NCBI GenBank assembly: GCA_016271365.2
Contig: CM057454.1
Location: forward strand, 460,170,501-460,234,500
Direction: 5' to 3'
Source of the DNA: Neoceratodus forsteri
Taxonomy: Eukaryota > Chordata > Ceratodontiformes > Ceratodontidae
Length of the DNA stretch: 64,000 nt
Shown: in pieces, positions 1-10,639 of the stretch
Position numbering within the stretch: the stretch's first letter is position 1
Layout of the letters: every line of letters starts with the position of its first letter
Notes under the pieces: generated by a model
Told to the model about the DNA's origin: nothing
The model's input: the letters and a program-made list of their open reading frames with translations, nothing else
Databases searched by the model: none
Position numbers and translations under genes: made by a program

Positions 1-318
1 AAAAGGGGATGTTGCAGCCCCGCCATGGTGCAAGCCCCTTTATGGCATGCCGCACATGGTTATATGCCACAACCTGTGGTGAAAGAGGCTTTGCCACAGC
101 TGCATCCAGACTGGATGCAGACTGCCTTCCAAAATCATGTTTGACTCAAGTTGGGGCCCAAGTCCCCACTTGTGACAAACTCTTAGGACACAAACCCCTT
201 GCATCCCTCTTAGCCCCTCTTGGCCCTTTGAAAATTGGGCCCCTAATATTCAGGAATTTATTGTTATTTTTAATCTGGAGAGCCTAAGGTGGAACAAGAA
301 ACACACCTCCAGGAAAAA
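1..318. other. Unassigned sequence
   Basis: No family could be recognised. One 92-codon open frame is present but has no motif and no support as a gene. It lies directly upstream of the Ty3/Gypsy RNase H remnant and could be decayed sequence of that element or older flank. Confidence 0.3.
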
Positions 319-689
319 GGGTAAAATGGCACCTGGCCTGTGACAGGGCCTTCACACACCTGAAAGCCTTGCTGTATAGTGCCCCAGTGCTGGCCAGCCC
401 AGACTACACCAGGCCTTTCTTGGTGCAAAAGGACACCTTAGATACAAGAATAGGGGCCGCCCTCAGTCGAACATCCAATCAAAGGAAAGAACACCCCATA
501 GTATACCTCAGCAGAAGCTGCTTCACCGTGAACAAGCCTATTCCACGGTGGAAAAAAGAATGCCTTTCTTTAGTATGGGTTCTGAAAAAGTTGGAACCAT
601 ATCTTTATGGGAGACATTTTAAGGTACAAACAGACCACAACCCATTAGTGTGGTTGGGCCAAATGGGTAAAATGAATAGAAAACTCCTT
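319..689 (+). pseudogene. Ty3/Gypsy RT-RNase H fragment, 5' part
   Basis: The frame reads through the RT thumb and RNase H start of a Ty3/Gypsy polymerase. Visible blocks are AFTHLKALLYSAPVLASPDY, then FLVQKDTLDTRIGAALS (family form DASDTGIGAVLSQ), HPIVYLSR, WKKECLSLVWVLKKLEPYLY and FKVQTDHNPLVWL. The RNase H DAS motif has become DTL and the usual YSTVEKE region reads IPRWKKE, so the enzyme would be dead. The frame stops making sense at KLL, at position 689, where another sequence has been inserted; the missing continuation resumes at 1309. Upstream RT catalytic motifs, protease, gag and LTRs are not visible. A Gypsy assignment is secure; the sub-lineage is not. Confidence 0.85.
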
Positions 690-1308
690 TTTTTTTGTGG
701 ACTTTCTTTATGCTCCCCATGGTCAAGGCATCTCTTGGAGGTGATCTCTCAGCCTGACCCCTTTACTCCCTGCCTAAAGCCTCCTCCCCTCCAGCACCCG
801 TCAACTGGACTTTCCAGCCCCTCAGATCACCACTGGGGGAGGGTCTGCCTCTCCTACCTGGTGGCCTTCCTGAGATTACAGAGTTCATCCAGTAAGGGGC
901 TTGACCAGCCGTTGGGGAGGTGGCCCAGTACTGGGGATGAGGGCACAGTCCACTGGATCCCTCATTGCATCCCAACATCATGGGGGTTTTCTTTTGCTGG
1001 TTGCCCCATCAAAGTTCAGAAGTGCAATGACGTCAGCGGCACTTGCGTGCTGATGTCATATAATCCTCACCATCATCTGCTAGTACCACAAGTTGCTTGT
1101 GCTGCCCCCAACCACCATCAGAGGCCACCGAAGTAGTGCATACCCAAGGATCCCTCCCCAGAAAAGGAGAGCAGTCCTCCAGATGCTCAATCCCTTCCCT
1201 CCCCTGCCGAACCCCCGCAGCCCAAACTTGCTCCTGAACCCGGGTCGCTGGTGTAGCATGAGGTGTTGTGTCCAGTGCTTCAACCCTCAGTGCCACTGGG
1301 CCAGCTTG
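690..1308 (-). mobile_element. Retrocopy-like insertion in the Gypsy fragment
   Basis: This 619-bp segment interrupts the Gypsy frame exactly between KLL and RWS. It is flanked by GAAAACTCCTT (679-689) and GAAAATTCCTT (1309-1319), a 10/11 match that looks like a target-site duplication. Its left end is a T run, so on the minus strand it ends in a poly(A)-like tail with CATAAA shortly before it, as expected of a reverse-transcribed transcript. The parental gene was not recognised. Minus-strand open frames exist (for example 1033-1296) but have no motif I can name. It could be a processed pseudogene, a SINE or a 5'-truncated LINE of unknown family. Confidence 0.6.
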
Positions 1309-1401
1309 GAAAATTCCTTAGGTGGAGTATTACCCTACAGGTCTATGATATGGAGGTGGCCCATAGGCCTGGATCTGAACTGGATCTAGATGTCACACTG
1401 A
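1309..1401 (+). pseudogene. Ty3/Gypsy RNase H fragment, 3' part
   Basis: This resumes the frame lost at 689 and reads RWSITLQVYDMEVAHRPGSE, matching the Gypsy post-RNase H segment usually written RWSLxLQxYxxxVxHRPGS. The expected downstream A/DALSR motif is degraded. The stretch 1402-1579 holds nothing recognisable. Confidence 0.75.
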
Positions 1402-1579
1402 TTGCTTTATACTTGCCTGGCTCCTCACAGATCCTATGTTTATGTAGTGGGGCCATATTTCCTGTCCTCAGTCCTCCAGCATGTCTGCTGCCTCTAAAGA
1501 GCAACTAGAGAGATATGTATGTTACGATATTAGATATTTCCAGATGTTTGAAGCAAGCTACTGTCTGTCCGGAGACTAA

Positions 1580-4255
1580 TCTTGGAGGAGGATAGGATGG
1601 GTTATTTTATATGTGAGGAGGGAATCAAGGCCGCAGAGGCACAGGGGCACCTAGAGGAAAGGAGGGTTGGAGGTGATGTGGGTCCAGAGACAGGCTCAGG
1701 GCTGCTATCCATACTGGGGTAGTGTAGAGTCCTCCAGCACATGGAGAGGAGTTTGGATAAAGCACTTGGGGAAGATATCATCAGGAGGGAGGTGCTGCTA
1801 GTTGGTGACTTCAATCTGCCAGACATGGAGTGGAGCCTTCCAACTGCAGCTTCAGCAAGGCGCAGAGATATTTTTGACCCCCTAAAGTGACTTTTCTCAG
1901 GCAAGTAGTCAAAGAACCCTCTAGGGATGGGGCAGTACTACACTTGGTACTTGCAAACAGGGACAACACTGTAGATATCACAGTGGGTAGTCCCTTGGGC
2001 AACACTGATTACTGTACAGTGTGGTTTAACAGAAAGACAGGGACAGAGGCTAACAATGTAAGAAGGAAGGTCCTGGACATTAGGAGGTGGTTTTAGAAAT
2101 AGGGACTACCTCAGAAACTGCTTCAAATGGTGGGATTGCCAGAGAGAGTAAAAGACACAATGGGGAAAAATTCAGAAGGACAGAATTTCTGCATGAAGGA
2201 AGTGCGTAAAAGCAGAAGGAAAAAGAGATTGTTATGGTGCCATAGAGTGCTGACAAATGTGGTGAAGGAGAAAAGGGTGGCATTCAGGAATTATAGGGAA
2301 ACACAGTGGGAGTAGGACAGGGATGTGAACCAAGTAAAGCAGAGGGAAGCCTGCAAGACAATAAGAGGAGCAATGGTGCAAACGGGAAAGACGGAGGAAA
2401 GAATTACAATGAGTTTAATAAGGGGGACAAGACTTTCTTTAGATACAGTACATAAGTGAGAAGAGGAAAGCAAGGGGAGTGATAGTGGGGATTAGAAGGG
2501 TGGAAGGCGGACACTGTGCAGAAGAGGACCAAGAACAAGATGACATCCCAAACAGGTACTTCTTCTGATTTTTCATAGTGGAGGGAGGGAGGGGGGATGG
2601 ACTACCAGGGAGAAGCAGGAATGTGGGGGTGGACACATGTCCATTTTCAGGGGCATGAGTCTGGAAGGGACTTGCAGCTCTGAAGGAAGACAGAACTATA
2701 GGACCAGATGGGATAAACCCAAGGGTTCTAAAAGAACTTAGGGAGGTGCAAACTGCCCTGCTGATGGCCTTGTTCAGGTCACTGGAAACAGGTGTAGTTC
2801 TGGAGGACTGGAGAAGAGTGGACTTGGTTCCGCTACACAGAGTGGCAGCAGGGGAGCAGGCTAGTAACTATAGTCTGGTCATTCTTACTTCAGTGGTGGG
2901 AATTCAATGGCAATCCTACTGAAGGAAAGAATGGAGAGTATCTTGAATCAATGGGCTGCAAGACAACAGGCAGCATTGGTTCACAAGGGAGGTCATGTCC
3001 AACAAAAATGAAAGGATTTGTTCTATTGGGTGACCAGGAAATACATCAGGTAAGGCAGAGGACATGGGCTATCTGGACTTTAGCAGGCCTTCAATACTGT
3101 GCCGTATAGGAGGCTGATAAAGAAAAGAAATAGAGCAGGCTAAGGGTGGGATCCAAAGTGGTGAATTGGGTTAGAAGCTGGTTAACTGATAGGAGACAGA
3201 GGGTGGTGATAAATGGACTCACTCTAATGATGGGAGAGTGACTAATGGGGCACCACAGGGCTCAGTACTGAGACCAGTCCCCTTCATCATCTTCATAGGT
3301 GACATTGCATAAAAACTAGAAGGGAAGGTATGCCTTTTTGTACAAGATGCCAAAATCTACAATAGGATGGACATGCAGGAGGGGGTGAGAGAATATGCAT
3401 TGATCTTGGGAAACTTGAGGCGTGGTCAAAAGCATGGCAGTTGGGGTTCAATGCGAAAAAGTGCAAAACCATACACATAGGGAATAGGAACCCAGAAGTT
3501 GGGTATTGGATTGGGGAGTTACTAAATGCCAATAAACAGTAAAGGGACCTTGGGAATATCATATCGGAGGACCTCAAGGTGGCAAGGCAGTGTGACAAAA
3601 TCGTGAGTAGGGTTAGTGGGATGCTGGGTTGCATATGGAGGCATCTCCAGCAGGAGGAGTCATGTAGTGTTGCCACTGTCTCACTCACTGGTGAACCCCA
3701 CCTGGAATATTGCATCCAGTTTTGGAGCCACACCACAGAAAGGACATATACAAGGTGGAGGCAGCCCAGAGTAGGGATACTAAAATGGTGCAGGAGTTGC
3801 ATAAGAACTATGAGGAGAAACTGATTGATCTCAAATGGTAAACCCTGGAAAAGAGGAGAGAGCGAGTTGACATAATAGAGGCCTACAGAACAGGTACCTG
3901 ACAGGGTAAAAGGGTGTAGGGAGAGTTTCTTTCAAATGAGAAGAGTGCCAGGATCAGAGGGCATGCAATAAAGCTGGAGGGTAAGTTCAGGAGATGTGAA
4001 ACAAATATTTCTTCACTGAAGGAGTGGTAGATTGCTGAGCTAGACTGCCAGTGGGAGTAGTGGAGACAAAAACAATGGGAGGCATCAAGCATGCATGGGA
4101 TAAACATGAGGACATATTAGAAAAAATCAGTGAGATGGGAGAGTTGCCGGAGAGCAGATAGGGTCTGTGGAGACAGATTTGGTGGGGAACATATGGGTGA
4201 ACAGGGTGGTCCAAGGGAAGCTTCTTTGTCAACAAATTCAATATTTCTATTTGTC
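1580..4255 (+). mobile_element. Decayed CR1-group LINE (endonuclease to 3' end)
   Basis: Broken frames follow CR1 ORF2 order on the plus strand. Endonuclease: VGDFNLPDMEW near 1800, then LVLANRDNTVDITVGSPLGN near 1945. RT: LKELREVQTALLMALF near 2730, WRRVDLVPLH near 2815, a decayed FADD region near 3340, then NAKKCKTIHIGNRNPE near 3455 and GMLGCIWRHLQ (3579-3824 open frame). C-terminal region and a 3' end running to about 4255. Many stops and frameshifts make it one of the oldest CR1 copies here. The 5' end and ORF1 are absent, which is usual for truncated LINE copies. A plus-strand relative of the same family lies at 13812-14383. Confidence 0.8.
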
Positions 4256-4259
4256 TATG

Positions 4260-4767
4260 GAAGGAAGCTAATGTGGTTCCCATATTCAAATCAGGGAACA
4301 ATCTGATTGTCTCTCACTACAGGGCCATCTCAGCACCCCCCCCCCATCCAAGGCCTTGGAGAAAATCATCAGTTACCAGCTGGTGGATTACATTACTAGA
4401 CATAATCTCCTCGTCACTGATCAACATGGCTTTAGCAAGATACTTAGCACAAACACAGCACTGACTGAGCTAACCGAGAAGCTCCTTGTAGCTTTAGACA
4501 GAGAGGAATATATTGGTGCTTCCTTCCATGATCTATCTAAGGATTTTAACATGGTAAGTCATGACTGTAATAAAAAAACTCCTGGAGTTGGGCCTGTCTA
4601 CTGAGAAACTGCATGGCTCACTGACTACCTGGTCAAAAGAACCCAAAAGGCAAAGTGTGGCAATGAGTTATCTGGGCTAAAGCCATTGACTACTTGAGTT
4701 CCCAAGGCTCTATCCTGGAGCCCTTTTTATTTTACCCATTTGTTAATTATATCCCAGAGGTCTGTAT
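4260..4767 (+). mobile_element. L2-like LINE reverse transcriptase fragment
   Basis: Translation shows non-LTR RT fingers and palm: ANVVPIFKSGNNL, a YRAISAPP version of YRPISxLP, then EKIISYQLVDYITRHNLL, TDQHGFSK and a decayed LDLSKAFDTVxH region (HDLSKDFNMVSHD). Later SQGSILEPFLF matches PQGSVLGPLLF. The best match from memory is the L2 group and not the CR1 copies nearby, because the text resembles the 50.2-52.4 kb element more closely. Both ends are truncated. Several frameshifts are present. Confidence 0.75.
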
Positions 4768-5032
4768 ATTTAAAGAACTCATACAAACAGGAGAGAGAGA
4801 AGAAATAAGAGCCTTAGCTGGGGCTTGAACCCAGGCCACCTGGAATACTATTTCCAGCTGTGCTACCAGCTGCACCACCAAAGGCAACTGGAAACTGGGC
4901 TGTCCTGAGGCACCTTACTCTTTCTCTAATGCATATCCTGGTGCTGCACAGATAACCACATTTTCAACCACAAAGAAAGTGGTGTGCTCATTTATGGAAC
5001 TCACACAAACAGAAGAGAGAAAGAAAAAAATT
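4768..5032. repeat. Tandem repeat (~222 bp unit) with tRNA-like core, left part
   Basis: The segment holds one full unit and the start of a second. TTTAAAGAACTC at 4768 recurs as TTTATGGAACTC at about 4991, a period near 222 bp. On the minus strand, 4885-4811 folds as a tRNA cloverleaf: a 7-bp acceptor stem, a D arm, a CTGGA/TCCAG-type anticodon stem, a T arm with TTCAAG in the loop and box B-like GGTTCAAG. The other half of the array is at 13506-13811; the DIRS element lies between. Confidence 0.75.
4811..4885 (-). repeat. tRNA-like cloverleaf in tandem repeat
   Basis: Minus strand reading GCCTTTGGTGGTGCAGCTGG at its start has the form of a D arm and box A; GGCTTGAACCCAGG on the plus strand is the T arm complement. 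There is no sign of a host tRNA setting, the copy sits inside a repeat and carries an extra base near the acceptor, so I call it tRNA-derived and not a functional tRNA. In the right-hand copy the loop suggests a GGT (threonine-like) anticodon, a weak inference. Confidence 0.6.
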
Positions 5033-5060
5033 ACTTAACCATATAATATTGTTTCTTCCA

Positions 5061-5217
5061 AGGGATTCCTCATTATGCTTAACTAGTCCATTCAGAATGA
5101 CAGGTTAAAGTGCCCCAGAGAGAGTGGAATGTATGTATATGATGGAACTTAGAACGATTTTCAAACTTCCTCCTTATAGTGGCATTGCGTTCCACTAGTC
5201 AACGTCAGATTTATTTC
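5061..5217. repeat. DIRS left inverted terminal repeat
   Basis: Its reverse complement matches 13346-13505 with scattered differences. Shared words include CTGACGTTGACTAGTGGAA, AAGTTCCATCAT and CTGGGGCACTT. Outside it, 5033-5060 (the TTGTTTCTTCCAA-containing end) is matched only by the internal complementary region, as in DIRS elements. Confidence 0.85.
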
Positions 5218-5448
5218 AGAGGCCTATAGTGCAATAGCTACAAACCTAATAGCCTATCATACACTATACCTGAAAATATAACTACCAATTAAAACACCAA
5301 AAGATTGGCCTCCCAGGCCAGAGTATGAAGAATAAAAAGAACTGATTTGGAAATCCAACAAGCAATGCTCAGACAATTAAGAACCAAACAACCACTGATC
5401 CTTGGAGAACCTTTTCCAGGTTCTGGAAGGGAATGCTTGGTGGGAGAT

Positions 5449-5535
5449 TTAAGCATAATGAGGGATTCCTTTGGAAGAAACAATATTACTATGGTAAGTA
5501 ATATCAAACCCCAGGAATCCCTTGTTATGCTTAAC
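5449..5535. repeat. DIRS internal complementary region
   Basis: The first half (TTAAGCATAATGAGGGATTC onward, to about 5505) is the reverse complement of the left terminus 5033-5085. The second half (CAGGAATCCCTTGTTATGCT) is the reverse complement of the right terminus 13472-13505. A fused complement of both outer ends is the hallmark that lets DIRS cDNA circularise. Confidence 0.8.
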
Positions 5536-5689
5536 TCATGCAGACTACAAAGCAGTACCTTGGGAGGCTGGGTACAGAACATGCTTGAGAAAAAGGTTCT
5601 GCAAGACCGCAGTGCCCAACCTGGCATCTATTCTGGATTGTACATCCTGGCAATAGAACTTTGTAAGGTGTGTACAGTTTTCCAGGTAG

Positions 5690-6545
5690 CTGCTTTACAA
5701 ATTTCTAATAAGGAATATCCCTTGCAGCTGCCACAGAGGCAGCATTGCCACAAGTGTAGTGTGTGCTGAGGCCTTGAGGTGGCAACTTGTCAGCTTTAGA
5801 ATAGCAGAACTAGATGCAGGAGACTATCCAGTGAGCAATAATCTTTTAGAAGCTGGCCTACCCTTCCCATTTCACCCTGCATGAGAAACAGCTATCGTTT
5901 GACATGTTTGAGGTCCTTAGTATGTTCTAGATAGTGGCTAAGTGACCTCTTGACATCTAGACTGTGCAGCTTGTGCTCGTCAGGACTGGACTGCTCTGTG
6001 AAAAACACTGAGAGTGATGAACTGTCTTAGATGAAACTCAGACACCACCTTGGGAAGAAAGTCCTTGCTAGTCCTAAGGACTACTTTGTTCCTGTGGAAT
6101 ATAATGTAGTCAGGGACAGTGCAGAGAGCTTGCAGTTCGCACACCCTTCTGGCAGAAGTTATGGCCACTAGGAAGACTGACTTCCAGGTGACATGCTCCA
6201 AGTCTGCAGAGGCCATAGGCTTAAAGGGAGGTTCCATGAGCTTGGCTATGCACAGCTTCAAATCCTAGGGAGGAACTGGCTCCTGACAGGGTATGCAGAT
6301 GCAGCAGGTCCTTAAAACATTTATTGAAAATGGTGAGAAGCCACCATTTTGATTACCTACAGAAACATAGGCAGAAATAGTTGCCAAATGTTCCTTAAGG
6401 GTTGAAGGCCAGACGCCCAGAGCCTGCAAGTTCACCAAGTAATCCAAAACTATGAGAAGATCTGCCTGAAGGGAATGAGATGCTAGGAGCACACCACCGG
6501 AAAACGTTTTCCATTTGGAAGCATATATCTTTCTGGAGACAGGCT
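5690..6545 (-). pseudogene. DIRS tyrosine recombinase
   Basis: Reading on the minus strand, the N-terminal SAM-like domain shows LLASHSLQADLLIVLDYL and STLKEHLATISAY. The catalytic domain begins at PPFKPMASADLEHVTWKSVF and contains LVAITSARRVCELQAL, where the arginine after SA is the first catalytic residue of the family. LHSLDVKRSLSHYLEHT follows in a shifted frame. The HxxR box reads HYTC, so the second catalytic arginine has become cysteine, consistent with CGT to TGT. Frameshifts and stops divide it. It lies between the RT-RNase H region and the internal complementary region, the usual place in vertebrate DIRS elements. Confidence 0.83.
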
Positions 6546-8461
6546 TCCTGGAAACCCTGAGGACCTTGAGGACCTCCTCTGAAAATTAAATCAGAGTATT
6601 CTAGCTCCTCAAGAACCAGGCCTTGAGGCGCAGTGATCTGAGGTTCAGAGAGGTTAGTCTTCCCTCAGACATGGTCAGTAGAGTGTGTCTCAGGAATAGA
6701 TGAATGGGCTGTTTAATAGAGAAGACCAGAACCAGGGAGTACCAGGGTTATCTGGCCCAGTCTGGGGACACCAGTGTCATGGTTGCAGATTGACTCCTCA
6801 ATTTCAGAAGGGCTCGTTGCAGTAAGGCGAAAGGAGGGAAGGCATACAAGATCTTCCGTAACCAGTCCAGTACTAGAGTGTCCATGGGAAAAGTGCCCAC
6901 TGCCAGAGGTCTGCAAGAAAAGAGAGGAACCTGGTAATTTTCTTTCGGGTGAACAGGTCTATTTCTGGTGTGCTCCATCTCCTGAAGATTGTGGCTAACG
7001 CTTGTTCAGAGATGGTATCCAGTGATGACGATTAAAAATGAGCAACTGCAAAAACTGTGACTCATTTTAGCACTATCATTGTGAGCTACCCTGCAAGGGG
7101 TAGCAATGGAACAGTGAGAGAGAGACGGAAGGGAGGATAGGGAGGTGGAGGGAGGGAGGGATAGGAAGGCGGGTTTTAGTAGGGAGTACAGCCTGCTGCA
7201 GCTGAGCCAGCCCTGTGGTATGGTGGTGAGGGGTGGCTAGCTGCGCCCAGTGAGGCACTGGGTTCAGGCCGGACTGGGAGAAAACTTTACTGCTGCTTGC
7301 AGCTGCTGTTTTTCCCAGACTGAGTTTGCCCCCTCCTCAGCACCTACGGGGGGCGCCAGGGGGCACACAACCCCACAAAAACACTAAGTGTTTGGAAGTG
7401 GGGTTGCTGAGAATTGTATATCGCCGATATGCTTTTCAGTGATATACACATGTCATAATAGCGATTGCTGTTTTGCGATCGCTATTAAGACATGGAACCT
7501 TCTGAGACCATTTCTGATACCTTTGAGTGATCCTGCTGAGAGAATCTTCCAGGATGTTGTCCTTTCCAGGAAGATGAATTGCTGAGAGCTACATTTCCAT
7601 TAAGTAAGCCAGATCCAGAGCTTCATGGCTTCTGTGCACAGCTTTGAGGATTGTGTGCCTCCCTATTTGCAGATGTAATACATGGCAGTAGTGTTGTCTG
7701 TCCTGATTTGGATTGACTGGCCCTTTATCTGGGGGACAAATGACTGGAGGGCAAGAGAAACTGCCCTTAGTTCCAGGAGGTTTATATGCTCCCTGGACTC
7801 CCAAGGGGACCACACTCCACTTACTATTAGGTGGTCTGATTGGGCTCCCCAGTGTAGAAGGAGGGCATCTGGTGTCAGGACATCAGGACAACTGTGGGCT
7901 CTGTTGCTGGGAGGGCATCCCCTCTTTAAGGTTGTCCCTTTCTGTCAACCAGTTCAGGGCATGTAATAGTTTTTTTGTGACAGGTACCAGCCTTGAAAGG
8001 GGGTCTCGCTTTTGGGACCAATGGGGCCTTAAGTGATACTGGATGCCCCCATTTGAAATCTGGAACCTGGTAACATGGCTGTTATGGAGGCCATATAACC
8101 CAGTGCTGAAGAAAGTGCCTTACTGGCCTGGACTGACCCAGGATGAAGGAGCTTGCCAGAAAAAGAAGGCTTTTCAATCTTTCTTGAGATAGAAATGCCC
8201 TGCCCTGCAAGGCATCCAGCTCTGCTCCTATGAACTCCAGTATCTGTACTGGTCCTGTTTGGGACTTTTGCACCTTTATGAGAAATCACAGTGTCTCCAA
8301 GATGCTCTGAGTTAACTGGAAAGAGTCCTTGACATGCTGATGTGATTTTCCTGTGACTAGCCAGTCATCCAGGTAAGGGAAAAACATCACTCCCTGCCTT
8401 CTGAAATGTGCTACCACCATTGCCAAGCAATTTGTGAACACCCTGGGTGCAGATGAGAGCC
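6546..8461 (-). pseudogene. DIRS RT C-terminal part, RNase H and downstream domain
   Basis: From 8461 downward the frame reads FGLSSAPRVFTNCLAMVVAH and FFPYLDDWLVTGKS, the DIRS form of the RT catalytic YLDD box. Next come FIGAELDALQGRAFLSQERL and decayed RNase H text, including a region near 7690-7500 equivalent to INRQGGTHS and LPGxDNxLADxLSR. A further domain follows near 7000-6700 (EIDLFTRKK, PLxWARQPWYSLVLVF in mixed frames). An unrelated-looking insertion splits this part at about 7035-7497. The piece of RT upstream of FGLSSAP is at 9830-10060, separated by the inserted CR1. Confidence 0.8.
7035..7497. other. Hairpin-ended insertion in the DIRS polymerase region
   Basis: The DIRS frames are lost here and resume on both sides. 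One end carries a hairpin, CATGTCATAATAGCGATTGC (7448-7467) pairing with GCGATCGCTATTAAGACATG (7477-7496), 18 of 20 positions. The other end has AAAATGAG facing CTCATTTT near 7036-7068. The middle is purine-rich then GC-rich. This resembles a small foldback or MITE-like element, but no target duplication was identified. Confidence 0.4.
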
Positions 8462-8467
8462 CAAATG
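8462..8467. repeat. Target-site duplication CAAATG, left copy
   Basis: CAAATG lies just before the CR1 insertion and recurs at 9824-9829 just after it. Removing the CR1 and one copy restores contact between the two DIRS RT segments. Confidence 0.7.
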
Positions 8468-9823
8468 ATGAAATCACTTCTGAAGGAAAGAATTGTCGAG
8501 TGTCTAGAGGCCAGAGGGGCACAGGACCCAAGGCAGCATGGATTCACAGCGGGAAGTTCATGCCAGACGAATCTGATAGATTTCTTTGACTTGGTGACCA
8601 AAGTAGTAGATCAGGGAGGGGCTGTGGACATGGCTCACCTAGACTTTTAGCAAGGCATTTGACACTGTTCCACACAAAGATCAATATACAAGCTTAGCCA
8701 GCCTGGGAGTGGGTCCCAAGATGACAGCCTGTGTAAGAATTGGCTGGAGAATAGGACACAGAAGTAATAGTAAATGGAGTCCACTCTGAAGAAAGAGGGG
8801 TTACTAGTGGGGTACCGCAGGGTTCAGTATTAGGACCAGTCCTCTTCAATGTCTTTATAAGCGACATTGCAGAGGGACTGGAAGGAAAAATATGTCTCTT
8901 TACAGATGACACAAAGATCTGCAACAGAGTTGATGCACAAGGTGGGGTGGAAAGGATGAGAAGGGACTTGGCAAGGTTAGAGGAATGGTCAAATGTATGG
9001 CAGCTTAGATTCAATGCTAAGAAGTGCAAGGTAATGCACCTGGAAACAAAAAACCCCAGGGGAAGAGTACACAATAGGGGTGAGATACTAACAACAACAA
9101 AAATGGAAAGGGACCTGGGGGTAGTCATATCAGATGACCTAAAGGTGGGCAAGCAATGTGAGAGGGCAGCAAGGAGGGCTGGGGGGATACTGGGATGCAT
9201 AGGGAGAGGCATCACCAGTAGAAAACAGGAAGTTATTATCCCTCTGTACAGGCAGCTGGTGAGACCCCATCTGGAGTACTGCATGCAGTTCTGGAGACCC
9301 AATCTCCGCAAAGACATAGACAGGATGGAAGCTGTCCAGAGGAGGGCAACTAAAATGGTGCAGGGTCTGCACTGGAAGACATATAAAGAGAGACTTAAGG
9401 AGCTTAATATGTATAGCCTCAAGGAAAGGAGGGAGAGGGGAGACACGATAGAAACTTTCAAGTACCTCAAGGGAATCAACAAAGTCCAAAAGGGTAGCAT
9501 CTTTCAAAAAAAAGAGGTGTCAAGAACAAGGGGGCACAATTTGAAGATGGGGGGGCAGCTCAGAGGTAATTTAGGGAAGTATTTTTTCACAGAGAGGGTT
9601 GTGGATGCATGGAACGGCCTTCCGGAGGAGGTTGTGGAGTCAAAAACAGTGGTGGAATTCAAGCATGCATGGGACAGTCCTAAGGCAATTCTAGGGGGTG
9701 GGGTAGGAAGAAGTAGGCTGCTGGTTAACTAGGATCTGCAGCTTATCCATTAGGTAGGGAAATGGGCAGACTGGGTGGGCCAAGCGGTCCTTATCTGACG
9801 TCAAATTCTATGTTTCTATGTTT
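8468..9823 (+). mobile_element. 5'-truncated CR1 inserted in the DIRS RT
   Basis: The copy begins at ATGAAATCACTTCTGAAGGA, which other copies carry in the RT region encoding KIMEALLKERIV. It runs to the family 3' end (TTATCTGACGTCAAATTCTA then TTTCTATGTTT repeats). CAAATG flanks it on both sides. The CR1 words at the 5' junction (GAAATGATGAAA elsewhere) overlap the target CAAATG, so the truncation point shows microhomology. It is younger than the DIRS element it interrupts. Confidence 0.88.
8755..9732 (+). pseudogene. CR1 ORF2 C-terminal half (RT palm to end)
   Basis: An open frame of about 326 codons covers the RT palm and the C-terminal region. It reads SGVPQGSVLGPVLFN, then the catalytic box as LFTDDTKICN (8899-8910) in place of FADD, so alanine is replaced by threonine while both aspartates remain. 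Later motifs are [71 protein letters not shown] and FFTERVVDAWNGLPEEVV. The end at 9732 is the natural ORF2 end as judged from the other copies. Upstream of 8755 the frame is broken, and endonuclease and ORF1 are missing, so it cannot encode an autonomous protein. Confidence 0.85.
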
Positions 9824-9829
9824 CAAATG
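9824..9829. repeat. Target-site duplication CAAATG, right copy
   Basis: Pairs with 8462-8467 around the CR1 insertion. Confidence 0.7.
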
Positions 9830-10060
9830 AAAGGGCTGAGAACTGATACTGACCAGAAGGCAGGCTGAATCTTAAGTATTTTCTGTGACTGGGCTTGATC
9901 GAGATGTAAAAATACACATCTTTCAGGTCCATAGATCCCAACCAGTCTCCCTGCTGCAGGGATGGTATCACTGTGGACAGGGTGATCATCTTGAACTTGT
10001 CCTTTTTCAGGTGTGTGTTCAGATATTTGAGGTCCAAAATTGATCACCACTCCCCATTTT
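9830..10060 (-). pseudogene. DIRS reverse transcriptase, N-terminal part
   Basis: The minus frame reads LDLKYLNTHLKKDKFKMITL, then QQGDWLGSMDLKDVYFYISI (family form VSIDLKDAYFHI) and HRKYLRFSLPSGQYQFSAL. It ends against the CR1 insertion and continues at 8461 with FGLSSAP. The first catalytic aspartate (DLKD) is preserved. Another 300 bp upstream (10060-10380) carries the linker, with decayed text such as RVPGMQVHRNFQRPIPEEG. Confidence 0.85.
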
Positions 10061-10639
10061 TCTTGCTAGTAAGGAAGTACTTGGAGTAAAGGCCTTTTCC
10101 CCACAAGGAGGGGTGTACACTTTCTGCTGCATTTGCCTGCGGCAACTTTTTGACATCTAACTCCAGCAGAATCCCTTCCTCTGGGATAGGACGCTGGAAA
10201 TTCCTGTGAACCTGCATCCCCGGGACTCGTTGGGGGTTCTGTTTGGGCTGAGCCTTAGGAGCTGGGGCCTGGTCAGCCTGTTTGAAAGCCGGTCAGGCCC
10301 TGCCCCTAAAGTAACCTCTCATCTGAGAGTAGTCATATGGTATGGTAAATAAAGCACAGAGGTAATAACCCCTACCCCTACCTCCCATTCCTTGAGGCCT
10401 ATAAGAAGTAGAGGCCATTGCTTTTGTAGGTAGTTTTGTACTATTCCACCTTTTTCATATAAGCCTCTGTCTAGTCACCAAATGGGATTGTTCTCACATG
10501 GGAAAACCAAAGCTTTTGCCTGGATGTCCTGGAACCAATTAGTGGTCCTTAGCCAGGCAAATCTCTGTAGGGAGATAGCATTGGCCATGACCCTAGAGGC
10601 AGTGTCACTGTCATCCACAGCCATGTGGAATTTGATATT

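Noticed and set aside
9..287. 92-codon frame at the window start
   Set aside because: No motif, no family resemblance and no context as a host gene.
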